From positions 1 to 21,247 of the forward strand of contig JABJOK010000131.1 of the NCBI GenBank assembly GCA_018664365.1: DNA of 21,247 nt. Direction: 5' to 3'. The notes beneath the pieces are model-generated. The model ran no database searches, was not told the DNA's origin, and saw only the letters and a list, made by a program, of their open reading frames with translations. The stretch's first letter is position 1. Every line of letters starts with the position of its first letter. This stretch comes from Candidatus Peregrinibacteria bacterium (GTDB lineage: Bacteria; Patescibacteriota; Gracilibacteria; UBA1369; LOWO2-01-FULL-3). Position numbers and translations under genes: made by a program. Shown one piece after another: positions 13,033 to 20,963 of the stretch.

Positions 13033-13998
13033 ATGCTTAACGATGATCAAATACTTCAACAAATGCCTTTCTGCCTTGATAAGACTGATTTTCCTCAGTT
13101 GGGAGATAAATACGAGGGGAAGGTTCGCGATAATTATACAAAGGATGGAAAGCGTATGATTATTGTTTCTGACCGTCTTTCTGCTTTTGACCGTATTATT
13201 ACAATGATTCCATTTAAGGGTCAGGTTCTTAATCAGATGGCTAAGTTTTGGTTTGATCAGACAAAAGATATTGTTGGAAATCATGTGATTGAATTCCCAG
13301 ATCCTAATGTTGTTTATGCGAAAGAGTGTAAACCTCTTCCTGTAGAAATGGTTGTTAGGGGTTACTTAACAGGAGTTACTTCTACAAGCGTTTGGACACA
13401 TTATAAAGAGGGTGGACGTAATTTTTGTGGGAATGAACTTCCTGAAGAAATGAAGTGGAATCAAAAATTTGATACTCCAATCATTACTCCTTCTACAAAA
13501 GCTGCTCATGGTGATCATGATGAATCGGTTGCTCCTGATGTTTTATTTGAAAGGACCGACCTAACTCCTGAACAGTTTGAGCATCTTTCTGATGTTGCCT
13601 TGAAGTTGTTTGCTCGAGGACAGGAAATTTCTGCAAAGCAGGGGATTATCCTTGTAGATACTAAATATGAGTTTGGAATGACTCCTGATGGAGAAATAGT
13701 TTTAATAGATGAGATTCATACGCCTGATTCTTCTAGATTTTGGTATATGGATGAGTATGAAAAGAGGTTCGAGGCGGAAGAGGAGCAAAAAAAGATCGAT
13801 AAGGAGTATCTTAGGAGGTGGCTTGCTGACGAAGGATTCACGGGTGACGGTGATGTCCCGATTGTTCCTGATGAAGTTAGAGCAGAGACTGCAAAGCGTT
13901 ATATCACTGCTTATGAACTAATCACTGGTAATCGATTTGAGTCTGAAGTTGGAGATGTACACGTTCGCCTTGAGCAAAATTTATCTAAATATTTTTAA
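13033..13998 (+). CDS. purC: SAICAR synthetase (phosphoribosylaminoimidazole-succinocarboxamide synthase)
   Basis: About 321 aa. ATP-dependent condensation of CAIR with aspartate to SAICAR, step 8 of de novo IMP synthesis. Signatures: GKVRDNYTKDGKRMIIVSDRLSAFD near the N-terminus, the PVEMVVRGYLTG block, GIILVDTKYEFG, and LIDEIHTPDSSRFW. The residues around 'FARGQEISAKQGIILVD' and the C-terminal helix region with EYLRRWL match the longer (about 300-aa) PurC form rather than the about 240-aa E. coli form. The open frame extends upstream to 12916 but the ATG at 13033 (MLNDDQILQQMPF) begins the conserved part and follows the likely promoter. First gene of purC-purE-purB, with 9 nt to purE. Confidence 0.96.
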   Translation: MLNDDQILQQMPFCLDKTDFPQLGDKYEGKVRDNYTKDGKRMIIVSDRLSAFDRIITMIPFKGQVLNQMAKFWFDQTKDIVGNHVIEFPDPNVVYAKECKPLPVEMVVRGYLTGVTSTSVWTHYKEGGRNFCGNELPEEMKWNQKFDTPIITPSTKAAHGDHDESVAPDVLFERTDLTPEQFEHLSDVALKLFARGQEISAKQGIILVDTKYEFGMTPDGEIVLIDEIHTPDSSRFWYMDEYEKRFEAEEEQKKIDKEYLRRWLADEGFTGDGDVPIVPDEVRAETAKRYITAYELITGNRFESEVGDVHVRLEQNLSKYF

Positions 13999-14007
13999 AC
14001 TTAAAAT

Positions 14008-14460
14008 ATGAAAACAATATTTTTACTTGGTTCAGAGTCTGATAAGGATTTTACGCTTAAAATTACAGATAAACTTACAGAGTGGGGAATACCTTTTGAG
14101 GTATTGGTAGCTTCTGCTCATAAAGTTCCCGAAAAAGTATTTGAGATCGTTGATGCTAACAATAAGAGCGATGACGAATTGGTGTATGTGACGATTGCGG
14201 GAAGGTCTAATGGTCTATCTGGTGTGACTGCTGCAAATAGTGTTCATCCTGTCATTGCTTGCCCACCACATAGCTCTAAGGAGGACTTTATGGTGAATAT
14301 CAATAGTACGCTTGTCATGCCAAGTGATACGCCAGTTTTAACAGTTTTGGATCCAGGGAATTGTGCCCTTGCAGTTGCTAGGATTTTTGCAGTTTCTAAT
14401 CCTGAGCTTCGTTCAAAAGTTGCTGACAAAATTGCAGAAATCAAAAAATCATTTGAATAA
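14008..14460 (+). CDS. purE: Class II PurE: AIR carboxylase
   Basis: 150-aa PurE-fold protein making CAIR, the substrate of PurC encoded just upstream. It has the general PurE elements GSESD (8-12) and SAHKVPE (36-42). The second half is of class II type: AGRSNGLSG (64-72) and PVIACPP (81-87), which correspond to the AGRSNGLGP and PVISCPP motifs of animal PAICS, rather than the AGGAAHLPG and PVIGVP motifs of class I N5-CAIR mutases. Class II enzymes carboxylate AIR directly with CO2/bicarbonate and need no PurK, which fits the lack of purK here. The 9-nt gap after purC and 17-nt gap before purB indicate one operon. The assignment to class II is from motif recall, not an alignment. Confidence 0.9.
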   Translation: MKTIFLLGSESDKDFTLKITDKLTEWGIPFEVLVASAHKVPEKVFEIVDANNKSDDELVYVTIAGRSNGLSGVTAANSVHPVIACPPHSSKEDFMVNINSTLVMPSDTPVLTVLDPGNCALAVARIFAVSNPELRSKVADKIAEIKKSFE

Positions 14461-14477
14461 CTAACATTTTTTACAAT

Positions 14478-15908
14478 ATGGAACATAATTTGATGGCGAT
14501 TTCGCCCTTGGACGGTAGATATGCAGATAAGATTGATTACCTTTCACAGTATTTTTCTGAGGCTGCATTGCAGAGATACAGAACTCTTATTGAGATAGAG
14601 TGGTTTATTTTTCTCTTTAACGATTTGAAGCTTAAGGGTACTAAGGTTCTGAAACCTACTGAGTTAGGAATTTTGCGCAGTATTTATGAAGAGTTTGATG
14701 TTGTTGATGCGATTAGGGTAAAAGATATTGAGAAAACCACTAATCATGACGTTAAGGCTGTTGAGTATTTTATAAAGGAGAAGTTAAAGGGAGGACCAAT
14801 TGAAAAATATTTTGAATTTATTCATTTTGCTTGTACATCTGAGGACATCACTAATCTTTCTTATGCTTGCATGGTGCGTGATTTTCTCGAAAGAGATTTG
14901 ACTCCAATGCTGAGTGGTCTAGTTCAGGAGCTTTATGCAATGGCTGTTCAGAATAAATCTGTTGCTATGATGTCTCGAACTCATGGTCAAACAGCTTCAC
15001 CAACTACAGTGGGTAAGGAGCTTATCAACGTTGTTGATAGAATGGAGAAAGAGCTTATAACATTGATGGGGCTAACGACATTGCCTGGTAAAATTAATGG
15101 CGCAGTGGGTAATTATAATGCGCATGTTGTTGCTTATCCAAAAGTTGATTGGATTGAGGCAAGTAAAAAGTTTGTTCAGTCTCTAGGTCTAACTCATAAT
15201 AAATATACGATCCAGATTGAGCCACATGATGGACTTTGTCAGGTCTTTGATTCAGTAAAACGAATTAATAATATCGTGATGGACTTTGATCGTGATATTT
15301 GGAGTTATATAAGCTTGGGTCATTTTGGGCAAAAAACTAAAAAGGGAGAGGTGGGGTCTTCGACTATGCCTCATAAGGTTAATCCAATTGATTTTGAGAA
15401 TAGTGAAGGGAATATAGGAATGGCTAATGCTATTTTTGAACACATGTCTGCAAAGTTGCCTATTTCTAGAATGCAGCGTGATCTTTCTGATTCTACGGTT
15501 CTTAGAAACATAGGAACTGGATTTAGTTTTTCAGTACTTGCATATAAGGCTACTATAAAAGGTCTTTCCAAGTGCATTGTGAATAAATCTAATATTAAGA
15601 AGGACGTTGAAAATCGTTGGGAGCTTTTGGCTGAGCCAATTCAAGTTGTTATGCGTAAGAATCTTATTGAAGGGGCTTATGAAAAATTAAAAGACCTCAC
15701 TCGCGGAAAAGGAGGTGTTACAAAGGCTGCTTTGCATAAACTAATTAAGTCATTAAAGATTCCGGCCGCAGAAAAGAAAAGTTTGCTCGCGCTTACTCCT
15801 GAGAAATATGTTGGTTTGGCTGCTAGACTTGTTGATGAGTATCAGCTTAAAACTGTAGGAGGTGGATGCGATGGTGGATGTTCTGGATGTAGCGGAGGGT
15901 GTTGCTAG
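14478..15908 (+). CDS. purB: Adenylosuccinate lyase with a Gly/Cys-rich C-terminal tail
   Basis: 476-aa fumarase/aspartase-superfamily lyase of the E. coli PurB type. It cleaves SAICAR to AICAR and adenylosuccinate to AMP, so it serves both the PurC product and the PurA product encoded across the region. Motifs: SPLDGRYADKI at the N-terminus, TSEDI (120-124), SRTHGQTASPTT (166-177, catalytic His169), and the flexible signature loop GSSTMPHKVNPIDFEN (from 293, catalytic Ser295). The enzyme proper ends near residue 459, matching the usual about 456 aa. It is followed by an odd tail GGGCDGGCSGCSGGCC (461-476) with five Cys, in frame and ending in TAG. The tail looks metal-binding or a tag and is not normal for PurB. 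Last gene of the operon. It ends 10 nt from a convergent gene, with no terminator between. Confidence 0.97.
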   Translation: MEHNLMAISPLDGRYADKIDYLSQYFSEAALQRYRTLIEIEWFIFLFNDLKLKGTKVLKPTELGILRSIYEEFDVVDAIRVKDIEKTTNHDVKAVEYFIKEKLKGGPIEKYFEFIHFACTSEDITNLSYACMVRDFLERDLTPMLSGLVQELYAMAVQNKSVAMMSRTHGQTASPTTVGKELINVVDRMEKELITLMGLTTLPGKINGAVGNYNAHVVAYPKVDWIEASKKFVQSLGLTHNKYTIQIEPHDGLCQVFDSVKRINNIVMDFDRDIWSYISLGHFGQKTKKGEVGSSTMPHKVNPIDFENSEGNIGMANAIFEHMSAKLPISRMQRDLSDSTVLRNIGTGFSFSVLAYKATIKGLSKCIVNKSNIKKDVENRWELLAEPIQVVMRKNLIEGAYEKLKDLTRGKGGVTKAALHKLIKSLKIPAAEKKSLLALTPEKYVGLAARLVDEYQLKTVGGGCDGGCSGCSGGCC

Positions 15909-15918
15909 CCCAGTTCAT

Positions 15919-16296
15919 TTATTTGAATTCGATTGTGGTGCATTTAGCTATGACGGCTTGAATGGATGCAGACATTTCGTCAATAATTCTTCCTGGGATC
16001 CTGTATCCATCTAACACTTCTCTTATTCTCCTTGCTATATTTTGTCCTTGAAATTGGCGTGACAGGCTTTTGCTAGACTCAATTGTCTCTGAGATAGTGT
16101 TTGAAAATTGTTCTTTTTGAGGATTTGAAAGGAAATGATTGTGTGTGCTTTTTGAAATAGTTTCAAAAATTTTTCCTGCTATGCTATCGCGCAGTCGTGC
16201 AGGTTTCCCGTGTAGTGCTTCAAAAGCGTCTGCTCTTTTTACAGACGGATCTTCTTCACTTGTGGGGATTGGTAGCCTTGGGTCTCTTGGTTTCAT
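15919..16296 (-). CDS. Hypothetical protein, charged and helical
   Basis: 125-aa protein with no recognised family. Residues 1-25 are Pro/charged and probably flexible (MKPRDPRLPIPTSEEDPSVK). The rest is predicted helical: SIAGKIFETISKSTHNHFL, then QFSNTISETIESSKSLSRQ, then NIARRIREVLDGYRIP, and IIDEMSASIQAVIAKC. There is no signal peptide or membrane segment. It has a well-formed promoter of its own, which supports it being a real gene. The start codon ATG lies 23 nt after the -10, matching the local pattern. Convergent with purB, with 10 nt between the stop codons. Confidence 0.6.
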   Translation of the reverse strand: MKPRDPRLPIPTSEEDPSVKRADAFEALHGKPARLRDSIAGKIFETISKSTHNHFLSNPQKEQFSNTISETIESSKSLSRQFQGQNIARRIREVLDGYRIPGRIIDEMSASIQAVIAKCTTIEFK

Positions 16297-16319
16297 ATAT
16301 CAAAAATAATTTGGGGGTA

Positions 16320-16348
16320 TTTATATTTCTTATTTAGGCTTATGGCAA
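16320..16348 (-). promoter_or_regulatory. Promoter of the 125-aa hypothetical gene
   Basis: Minus strand TTGCCA (16348-16343), exact 17-bp spacer, TATAAA (16325-16320); the ATG is 23 nt downstream. One of the two best full -35/-10 promoters in the window. Confidence 0.55.
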
Positions 16349-16383
16349 GTTAATGTTCTTGTTGGAGGTTTTTGTTCTATTGT

Positions 16384-16878
16384 CTAATCTTCTTTAGTGA
16401 AAAAGGAGATTCTTATTGCGTATGTTGCGCTAATCGCAACTATACTTGCCCCTAGAATGTAGAAGCCAGTTCCGATTGTTTCTGCGTGTGTTAAGACATT
16501 AAATTTTGTCAGTATCCAGTTCCAATCATGAGTACTTGCTGGTCCTCCCAGTAGCGGAAGCGCCTGCTTTTGTGCATCTGCAACGTAGTCTACTGTGTCT
16601 AGAAAATTCTCACCAAGCCAGACTCCCATTACGCACATTTCAAACAGTTTTTTCTTTCTTAGGAAATATATCCCAAAAATTAGTGGAATTAAGATTTGAG
16701 TCAGTGTTCCTCCAAGGAAACTCATTGTTTTTCCGAGTGCCATGAAAATAACGTGTCCTGCCTCATGAAAGATCAGATTAGCCCCATCAATAAAATGGTA
16801 TTTGTATGCGAAAATTAGCCAGAATGAATATGCTATGAGAGGTATTGTGAGGACCTTGTTTAAGGTGAAGTTCTTCAT
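16384..16878 (-). CDS. Small multi-pass membrane protein with HEAGH zinc-protease motif
   Basis: 164-aa integral membrane protein of unknown function. Hydrophobic segments at about residues 8-24 (VLTIPLIAYSFWLIFAY), 40-75 (around the HEAGH and the following LGGTLTQILIPLIFGIYF), 80-95 and 137-157. The motif LIFHEAGHVIFMALG is an HExxH-type zinc site set at a membrane helix, as in site-2/M50 proteases. Downstream come a conserved-looking DYVADAQKQALPLLGG and HDWNWILTKF, whose His/Asp could supply the third metal ligand. It is much shorter than classic S2P/RseP enzymes and has no PDZ domain. I recall similar short 'HEAGH...ADAQAQALPLL...HDW' proteins annotated as hypothetical in several phyla. 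The ATG at 16878 is preferred over the TTG at 16887 (3 residues longer). Its transcript runs toward the 125-aa gene, but that gene has its own promoter. Confidence 0.65.
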   Translation of the reverse strand: MKNFTLNKVLTIPLIAYSFWLIFAYKYHFIDGANLIFHEAGHVIFMALGKTMSFLGGTLTQILIPLIFGIYFLRKKKLFEMCVMGVWLGENFLDTVDYVADAQKQALPLLGGPASTHDWNWILTKFNVLTHAETIGTGFYILGASIVAISATYAIRISFFTKED

Positions 16879-16934
16879 TAGGGGCAATTTTTATTTCTTT
16901 TGCTGACTTTATTTTATTGGTTATGAGTCATTTT

Positions 16935-16943
16935 TGCTAGAAC
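16935..16943 (+). promoter_or_regulatory. Possible ileS promoter
   Basis: TGC-TAGAAC at 16935-16943 resembles the extended -10 seen elsewhere but would leave a leader of about 60 nt. The alternative TTTAAAG near 16986 would leave about 14 nt. The region 16879-17010 holds no T-box (no specifier stem or TGGNACCGCG-like box), so ileS control by tRNA sensing is not seen. Confidence 0.25.
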
Positions 16944-17010
16944 TTCTCTTCAAAAATCACAGCTTTTCCTCTAAACTACCGGTGTTTTAAAGCAGTAACT
17001 CTATTTAAAT

Positions 17011-20000
17011 ATGTTTAAGAAAGTTGATCCAAAACAGTCTTTTCCAGAGATGGAGGAGAAAATGATGAAATACTGGGATGACAATAAGATTTTTGAAAAG
17101 TCGGTAGAGCAAAGAAAGGATAATGAGAAGTATGTGTTTTTTGATGGGCCTCCATTTGCGAATGGATTGCCTCACTACGGACATATTCTTGCAAATGTCT
17201 TAAAAGATTCTGTGACTCGATACTGGTCCATGCGTGGATTCTACGTGCCTCGTACTAATGGATGGGATTGTCATGGGCTTCCCGTTGAGTATGAAATTGA
17301 GAAGGAGCTTGAACTAAATGGAAGAAAGGATGTGGTTGATTATGGTGTGGAGAATTTTAACGGTAAGTGTAGAGAATCAGTTTTTCGTTATACGAAAGAG
17401 TGGGAGGATACTTTGAAGCGAATTGGTCGTTGGGTTGATTTCAGTGATAGTTATGCAACGCTTGATAATACTTACATGGAGTCTATTTGGTGGATATTTA
17501 AACAAATTTGGGATAAGGACTTGGTTTATACAGGACATAAATCAATGCACGTTTGTCCTCGTTGTGAGACTCCACTTTCTAACTTTGAGGTTTCACAGGG
17601 GTATAAGGATGTGACGGACCTTTCTGTTACTTGTAAATTTAAGTTGAAGGAAGATGCACTTAAGGCTGTTGGTCTCGAAGGTGATGTTTATGTTCTTGCT
17701 TGGACTACAACTCCATGGACACTTCCTGGAAATGTGGCGTTAGCTTTTGGTAGTGACGTCGATTATGTTGTTGTGAATGGAAAAGACTCTGATGGTAATG
17801 AGGGAGTTTTTGTTATGGCTGAAGCACTTGTTGAAAAGGTTTTTAAGGAAGGGGAGTATATAGTGGGAGATAAAATTGATCCTAAAAGGCTTGAGGGGAC
17901 TCATTATGAGCCTTTATTTGATTATTATTTGAATAAGGACCTTGATGGAGAGCTTTATTCTATTCAGTTGGCTGATTTCGTTACGACGGAAGACGGTACT
18001 GGAGTTGTACATACGGCACCGATGTTTGGAGAGGATGACTACGCTCTTGGAAAGGAAAAAGGTTTATCTATGATCCAGCACGTGAGAATGGATGGAGAAT
18101 TTACTGATGACGTGACTGACTTTGCTGGAAAGTTTGTAAAGGGTCAGGATTTGAATGTTGTGAAGTTCTTAGGAGAAAAGGGGTCTGTATTTAAGAAACA
18201 GAACTATAAGCATAGCTATCCGCACTGTTGGCGTTGTGATACTCCGCTTTTAAACTATTCGACTCGATCTTTATTCATAGAGGTTACGAAAGTTAAAGAC
18301 GCGATGCTGAAAAATAATGAAAAAATTGATTGGCAGCCAGATCATATTCAGCAAGGGCGATTTGGTAAGTGGTTAGAAGGTGCTCGCGACTGGGCAATAT
18401 CTAGAAATCGTTTCTGGGGTTGTGCAATTCCAGTTTGGGAATGTGGCTGTGGTGAGCAGGTTTGTATTGGTTCGCTTGAAGAGCTTAAGGAGAAATCTGG
18501 TGGTGATATGCCAATGCGAGGTGATGAGTTAGACCTTCACAAGCCTTACATCGATGATATTAAATTTAAATGTACAACATGTTCTGGAGAAATGACTCGT
18601 ATTCCGGATGTATTTGATTGTTGGTTTGAGAGTGGATCTATGCCATATGCTCAGCTACATTATCCTTTTGAGAATAAAGAAGAGTTTGAGAAAAATTTCC
18701 CAGCTAACTTTATTGCTGAAGGTTTGGATCAAACACGTGGATGGTTCTATACGCTTCATGTGCTTTCTACTATTCTTTTTGATAAGCCAGCTTTTAGTAA
18801 TGTGATTGTGAATGGAATCATTCTTGCTGCTGATGGTGAAAAACTTTCTAAGAGAAAAAAGAACTATCCAGACCCTAATGAGATTTTTAATAAGATGGGT
18901 GTCGATAGCATGCGTTACTTCTTGGTTAGTTCTCCTGCGGCACTTGCTGATGATGTAAGGTTTTCTGAGGCACACGTGGATGAAGTTGTTAAAAAGTTAA
19001 CTCTTACTATTTGGAATACATATAGTTTCTTTGTTACTTATGCGAATATAGATAAGTTTGAACCTAACAAGGATTATGCTCGATTTTTGCCTTCAAATAA
19101 ATTGGATAAATGGATTCTGAGTGAGTTGAATATGCTTATCAAAGAGGTTACTGAAAATATGGATGCATACAGTCTTCCGAAGGCTACTCGCCCTATGATG
19201 GACTTCGTTGAAAATCTTTCAAACTGGTATGTTCGTCGTTCACGAAGGCGTTTCTGGAAATCAGAGAATGATGGTGATAAAAATGAGGCGTATCAGACTC
19301 TTTATATAGTTTTGGTTGAACTTTCTAAAATTCTTGCACCATTTATGCCATATTTGGCTGATGAAATTTATCAAAATTTAACTGGTGATGAATCTGTTCA
19401 TCTTGTTGACTGGCCGGAGGTAAATTACGAGTTGATTGATGAAGAATTGAATAAAGAAATTCATGCAGTTCGTCTAATTGTTAGCTTGGGCTTAAGTGTT
19501 CGTGCAAAAGCTAAGATCAAAGTTAGACAGCCACTTTCCAAGGCTGGAATTGCCTTGCCAGAAGGGCTTACGGAGGAATCAGTTAAGTCTCAGGAAGATG
19601 TGATAATGGAAGAGTTGAATGTTAAGGAACTTGAATTTATTGCTGAAGCTGGTGATATCGTTGAGCAGTCTGTTATTCCAAATGCTAAGGTTCTTGGTCC
19701 TAAATATGGTGGTGAGGTCCAAAGCATTATTCAAAAAGTTAAGGCTGGGGAGTTTGAAATGAAAGGAGAAGTGGTTGTTGTTGGTCGATTTGAGTTGATG
19801 GGGGATGAGGTAGAAATTGGGTTTAAAGGGAAAGAAGGTTTTGACGTTGAATCTGAGGAAGGTGTGGTTGTGGCTCTCGATACAAACCTTACTGATGATC
19901 TGAAAAAAGAGGGTTACGCTCGCGATATTGTTAGATTTATCCAGGAAATGCGTAAGGACGCGGACTACCAGGTCGATGACAGGATTTTCGTTCTTGTTGA

Positions 20001-20160
20001 TACTGTGGGAGATGTTTCTGATGCAGTTAATTTATTTGCGGATTATATCAAGGTCGAAACACTTGCTGATGAATTACAAGTTGGTGGTGAGTTTGAGTGG
20101 GACAAAGAAAAGGTAGTTGAGATGGATGGTGTTGAGGTAAAGATTGCAGTTAGGAGGTAG
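17011..20160 (+). CDS. ileS: Isoleucyl-tRNA synthetase, long eukaryote-like (type 2) form
   Basis: 1049-aa class I aminoacyl-tRNA synthetase charging tRNA-Ile. The N-terminal catalytic motif is GPPFANGLPHYGHILAN (HIGH-type PHYGH at 54-58), as in the eukaryotic/archaeal and mupirocin-insensitive bacterial group (type 2), not the longer-gap bacterial type 1. A Rossmann domain is interrupted by the CP1 editing domain (WTTTPWTLPGN, TAPMFGEDDY, with conserved GTGVVHTAP). Zn-ligand-like CxxC pairs occur at CPRC (about 183-186), CWRC, CGCG and CTTC. The second signature is KLSKR (611-615, in DGEKLSKRKKNYPDP, a KMSKS variant). An anticodon-binding helical domain (MDFVENLSNWYVRRSRRRFW) and a C-terminal alpha/beta extension follow. 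No T-box. Monocistronic, ended by a strong terminator at 20174-20206. Confidence 0.97.
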   Translation: MFKKVDPKQSFPEMEEKMMKYWDDNKIFEKSVEQRKDNEKYVFFDGPPFANGLPHYGHILANVLKDSVTRYWSMRGFYVPRTNGWDCHGLPVEYEIEKELELNGRKDVVDYGVENFNGKCRESVFRYTKEWEDTLKRIGRWVDFSDSYATLDNTYMESIWWIFKQIWDKDLVYTGHKSMHVCPRCETPLSNFEVSQGYKDVTDLSVTCKFKLKEDALKAVGLEGDVYVLAWTTTPWTLPGNVALAFGSDVDYVVVNGKDSDGNEGVFVMAEALVEKVFKEGEYIVGDKIDPKRLEGTHYEPLFDYYLNKDLDGELYSIQLADFVTTEDGTGVVHTAPMFGEDDYALGKEKGLSMIQHVRMDGEFTDDVTDFAGKFVKGQDLNVVKFLGEKGSVFKKQNYKHSYPHCWRCDTPLLNYSTRSLFIEVTKVKDAMLKNNEKIDWQPDHIQQGRFGKWLEGARDWAISRNRFWGCAIPVWECGCGEQVCIGSLEELKEKSGGDMPMRGDELDLHKPYIDDIKFKCTTCSGEMTRIPDVFDCWFESGSMPYAQLHYPFENKEEFEKNFPANFIAEGLDQTRGWFYTLHVLSTILFDKPAFSNVIVNGIILAADGEKLSKRKKNYPDPNEIFNKMGVDSMRYFLVSSPAALADDVRFSEAHVDEVVKKLTLTIWNTYSFFVTYANIDKFEPNKDYARFLPSNKLDKWILSELNMLIKEVTENMDAYSLPKATRPMMDFVENLSNWYVRRSRRRFWKSENDGDKNEAYQTLYIVLVELSKILAPFMPYLADEIYQNLTGDESVHLVDWPEVNYELIDEELNKEIHAVRLIVSLGLSVRAKAKIKVRQPLSKAGIALPEGLTEESVKSQEDVIMEELNVKELEFIAEAGDIVEQSVIPNAKVLGPKYGGEVQSIIQKVKAGEFEMKGEVVVVGRFELMGDEVEIGFKGKEGFDVESEEGVVVALDTNLTDDLKKEGYARDIVRFIQEMRKDADYQVDDRIFVLVDTVGDVSDAVNLFADYIKVETLADELQVGGEFEWDKEKVVEMDGVEVKIAVRR

Positions 20161-20173
20161 TTTTGTTATCAAA

Positions 20174-20210
20174 AAAAGAGCCCCATTTATATTGTAGGGC
20201 TCTTTTATTT
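20174..20210. terminator. Bidirectional intrinsic terminator between ileS and the lipoprotein gene
   Basis: Perfect 10-bp stem AAAAGAGCCC (20174-20183)/GGGCTCTTTT (20197-20206), 13-nt loop, T run after it on the plus strand and A run before it (T run on the minus strand). It serves both convergent genes. Confidence 0.9.
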
Positions 20211-20221
20211 TGTCTTCTGTA

Positions 20222-20866
20222 CTATGGTGTATAAACTGAAACGCCGAACGCTCCCTTTACAAAATCTCCATAGCTGTCTTGCTGATTAAATGTTCCACAA
20301 ATCATAGATCCGTCGAAATAAGTTATCTTTAGAAGGTTTGGGTCTGGTGCAGTTACAGGCAATACATCAACATAAGATCCATTTCCAATAAGACCGGTTA
20401 GTTCATATTCTCCGAGCTCTACTGAAGGATATGTGATTATCATTGTTGTGTCTTCTTCTGTTCGTTCTCCGAGCCATGGCTGAGCTTTGTCTTTGTCTTC
20501 CACTATGTAGTTAGTGAGAATAATTTGCCCAGAGGTATCTTCTTCATTGCCAGGGGAGTTGTATGTGAAGTATCCCTTTGCCTCAAAGTATGTTTCTTCA
20601 AAATTGTACATATCAGGTGTGCTGTATGCGGCCAATCTGTTGTATACCGGGCATTCTCCACTAACTAATTCAGCATCAAGATCAAAATCAGCTGCTGCAA
20701 ATTTGTTAAATTGTTCCATCATTGCCTCATCTGCTGCTGCTGTTTCCACTTCGTCTCCTGCAGACGCATTTTCATCACCTGGAGCTTTTTCTGTATCACC
20801 ACCGCAAGCAGTTAGCGCTACGATTGATGCTGTAAGCATCAAGCTCATTAATAATTTCTTTTTCAT
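20222..20866 (-). CDS. Lipoprotein of unknown function
   Basis: 214-aa secreted lipoprotein. Signal peptide MKKKLLMSLMLTASIVALTA with lipobox LTAC, so cleavage and lipidation at Cys21. An acidic low-complexity linker (about 22-50, rich in Asp/Glu/Ala/Gly) tethers the folded part. The globular part (about 51-214) contains Cys72 (GECPVYN) and Cys199 region (MICGTFN), which may form a disulfide, and strand-rich sequence (YFEAKGYFTYNSPG, GQIILTNYIVEDKDKAQPWLG, TMIITYPSVELGEYELTGLIGNGSYVDVLPV). The tail end resembles OB-fold/tNA-like lipid-anchored domains only loosely, so I give no family. ATG at 20866, 17 nt after a -10-like TATTAA (20890-20885 on the minus strand). Diverges from the holin-like gene. 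Confidence 0.75.
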   Translation of the reverse strand: MKKKLLMSLMLTASIVALTACGGDTEKAPGDENASAGDEVETAAADEAMMEQFNKFAAADFDLDAELVSGECPVYNRLAAYSTPDMYNFEETYFEAKGYFTYNSPGNEEDTSGQIILTNYIVEDKDKAQPWLGERTEEDTTMIITYPSVELGEYELTGLIGNGSYVDVLPVTAPDPNLLKITYFDGSMICGTFNQQDSYGDFVKGAFGVSVYTP

Positions 20867-20930
20867 AAATTTTGTTAGGTTACTTAATATGTCTCTAATT
20901 AAATCAGAGTGGACGACATATGTAAAATTT

Positions 20931-20939
20931 TGCTATATT
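20931..20939 (+). promoter_or_regulatory. Extended -10 promoter of the holin-like membrane gene
   Basis: TGC-TATATT at 20931-20939, 24 nt before the ATG at 20964, with no good -35. Same element type as before lepA, prgI and the DUF4389 gene. Confidence 0.5.
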
Positions 20940-20963
20940 TCCTCCGCTGTTTACTCAAATATT

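Noticed and set aside
16879..17010. T-box riboswitch upstream of ileS
   Set aside because: No specifier loop, antiterminator T-box sequence or terminator is visible in the 132-bp region.
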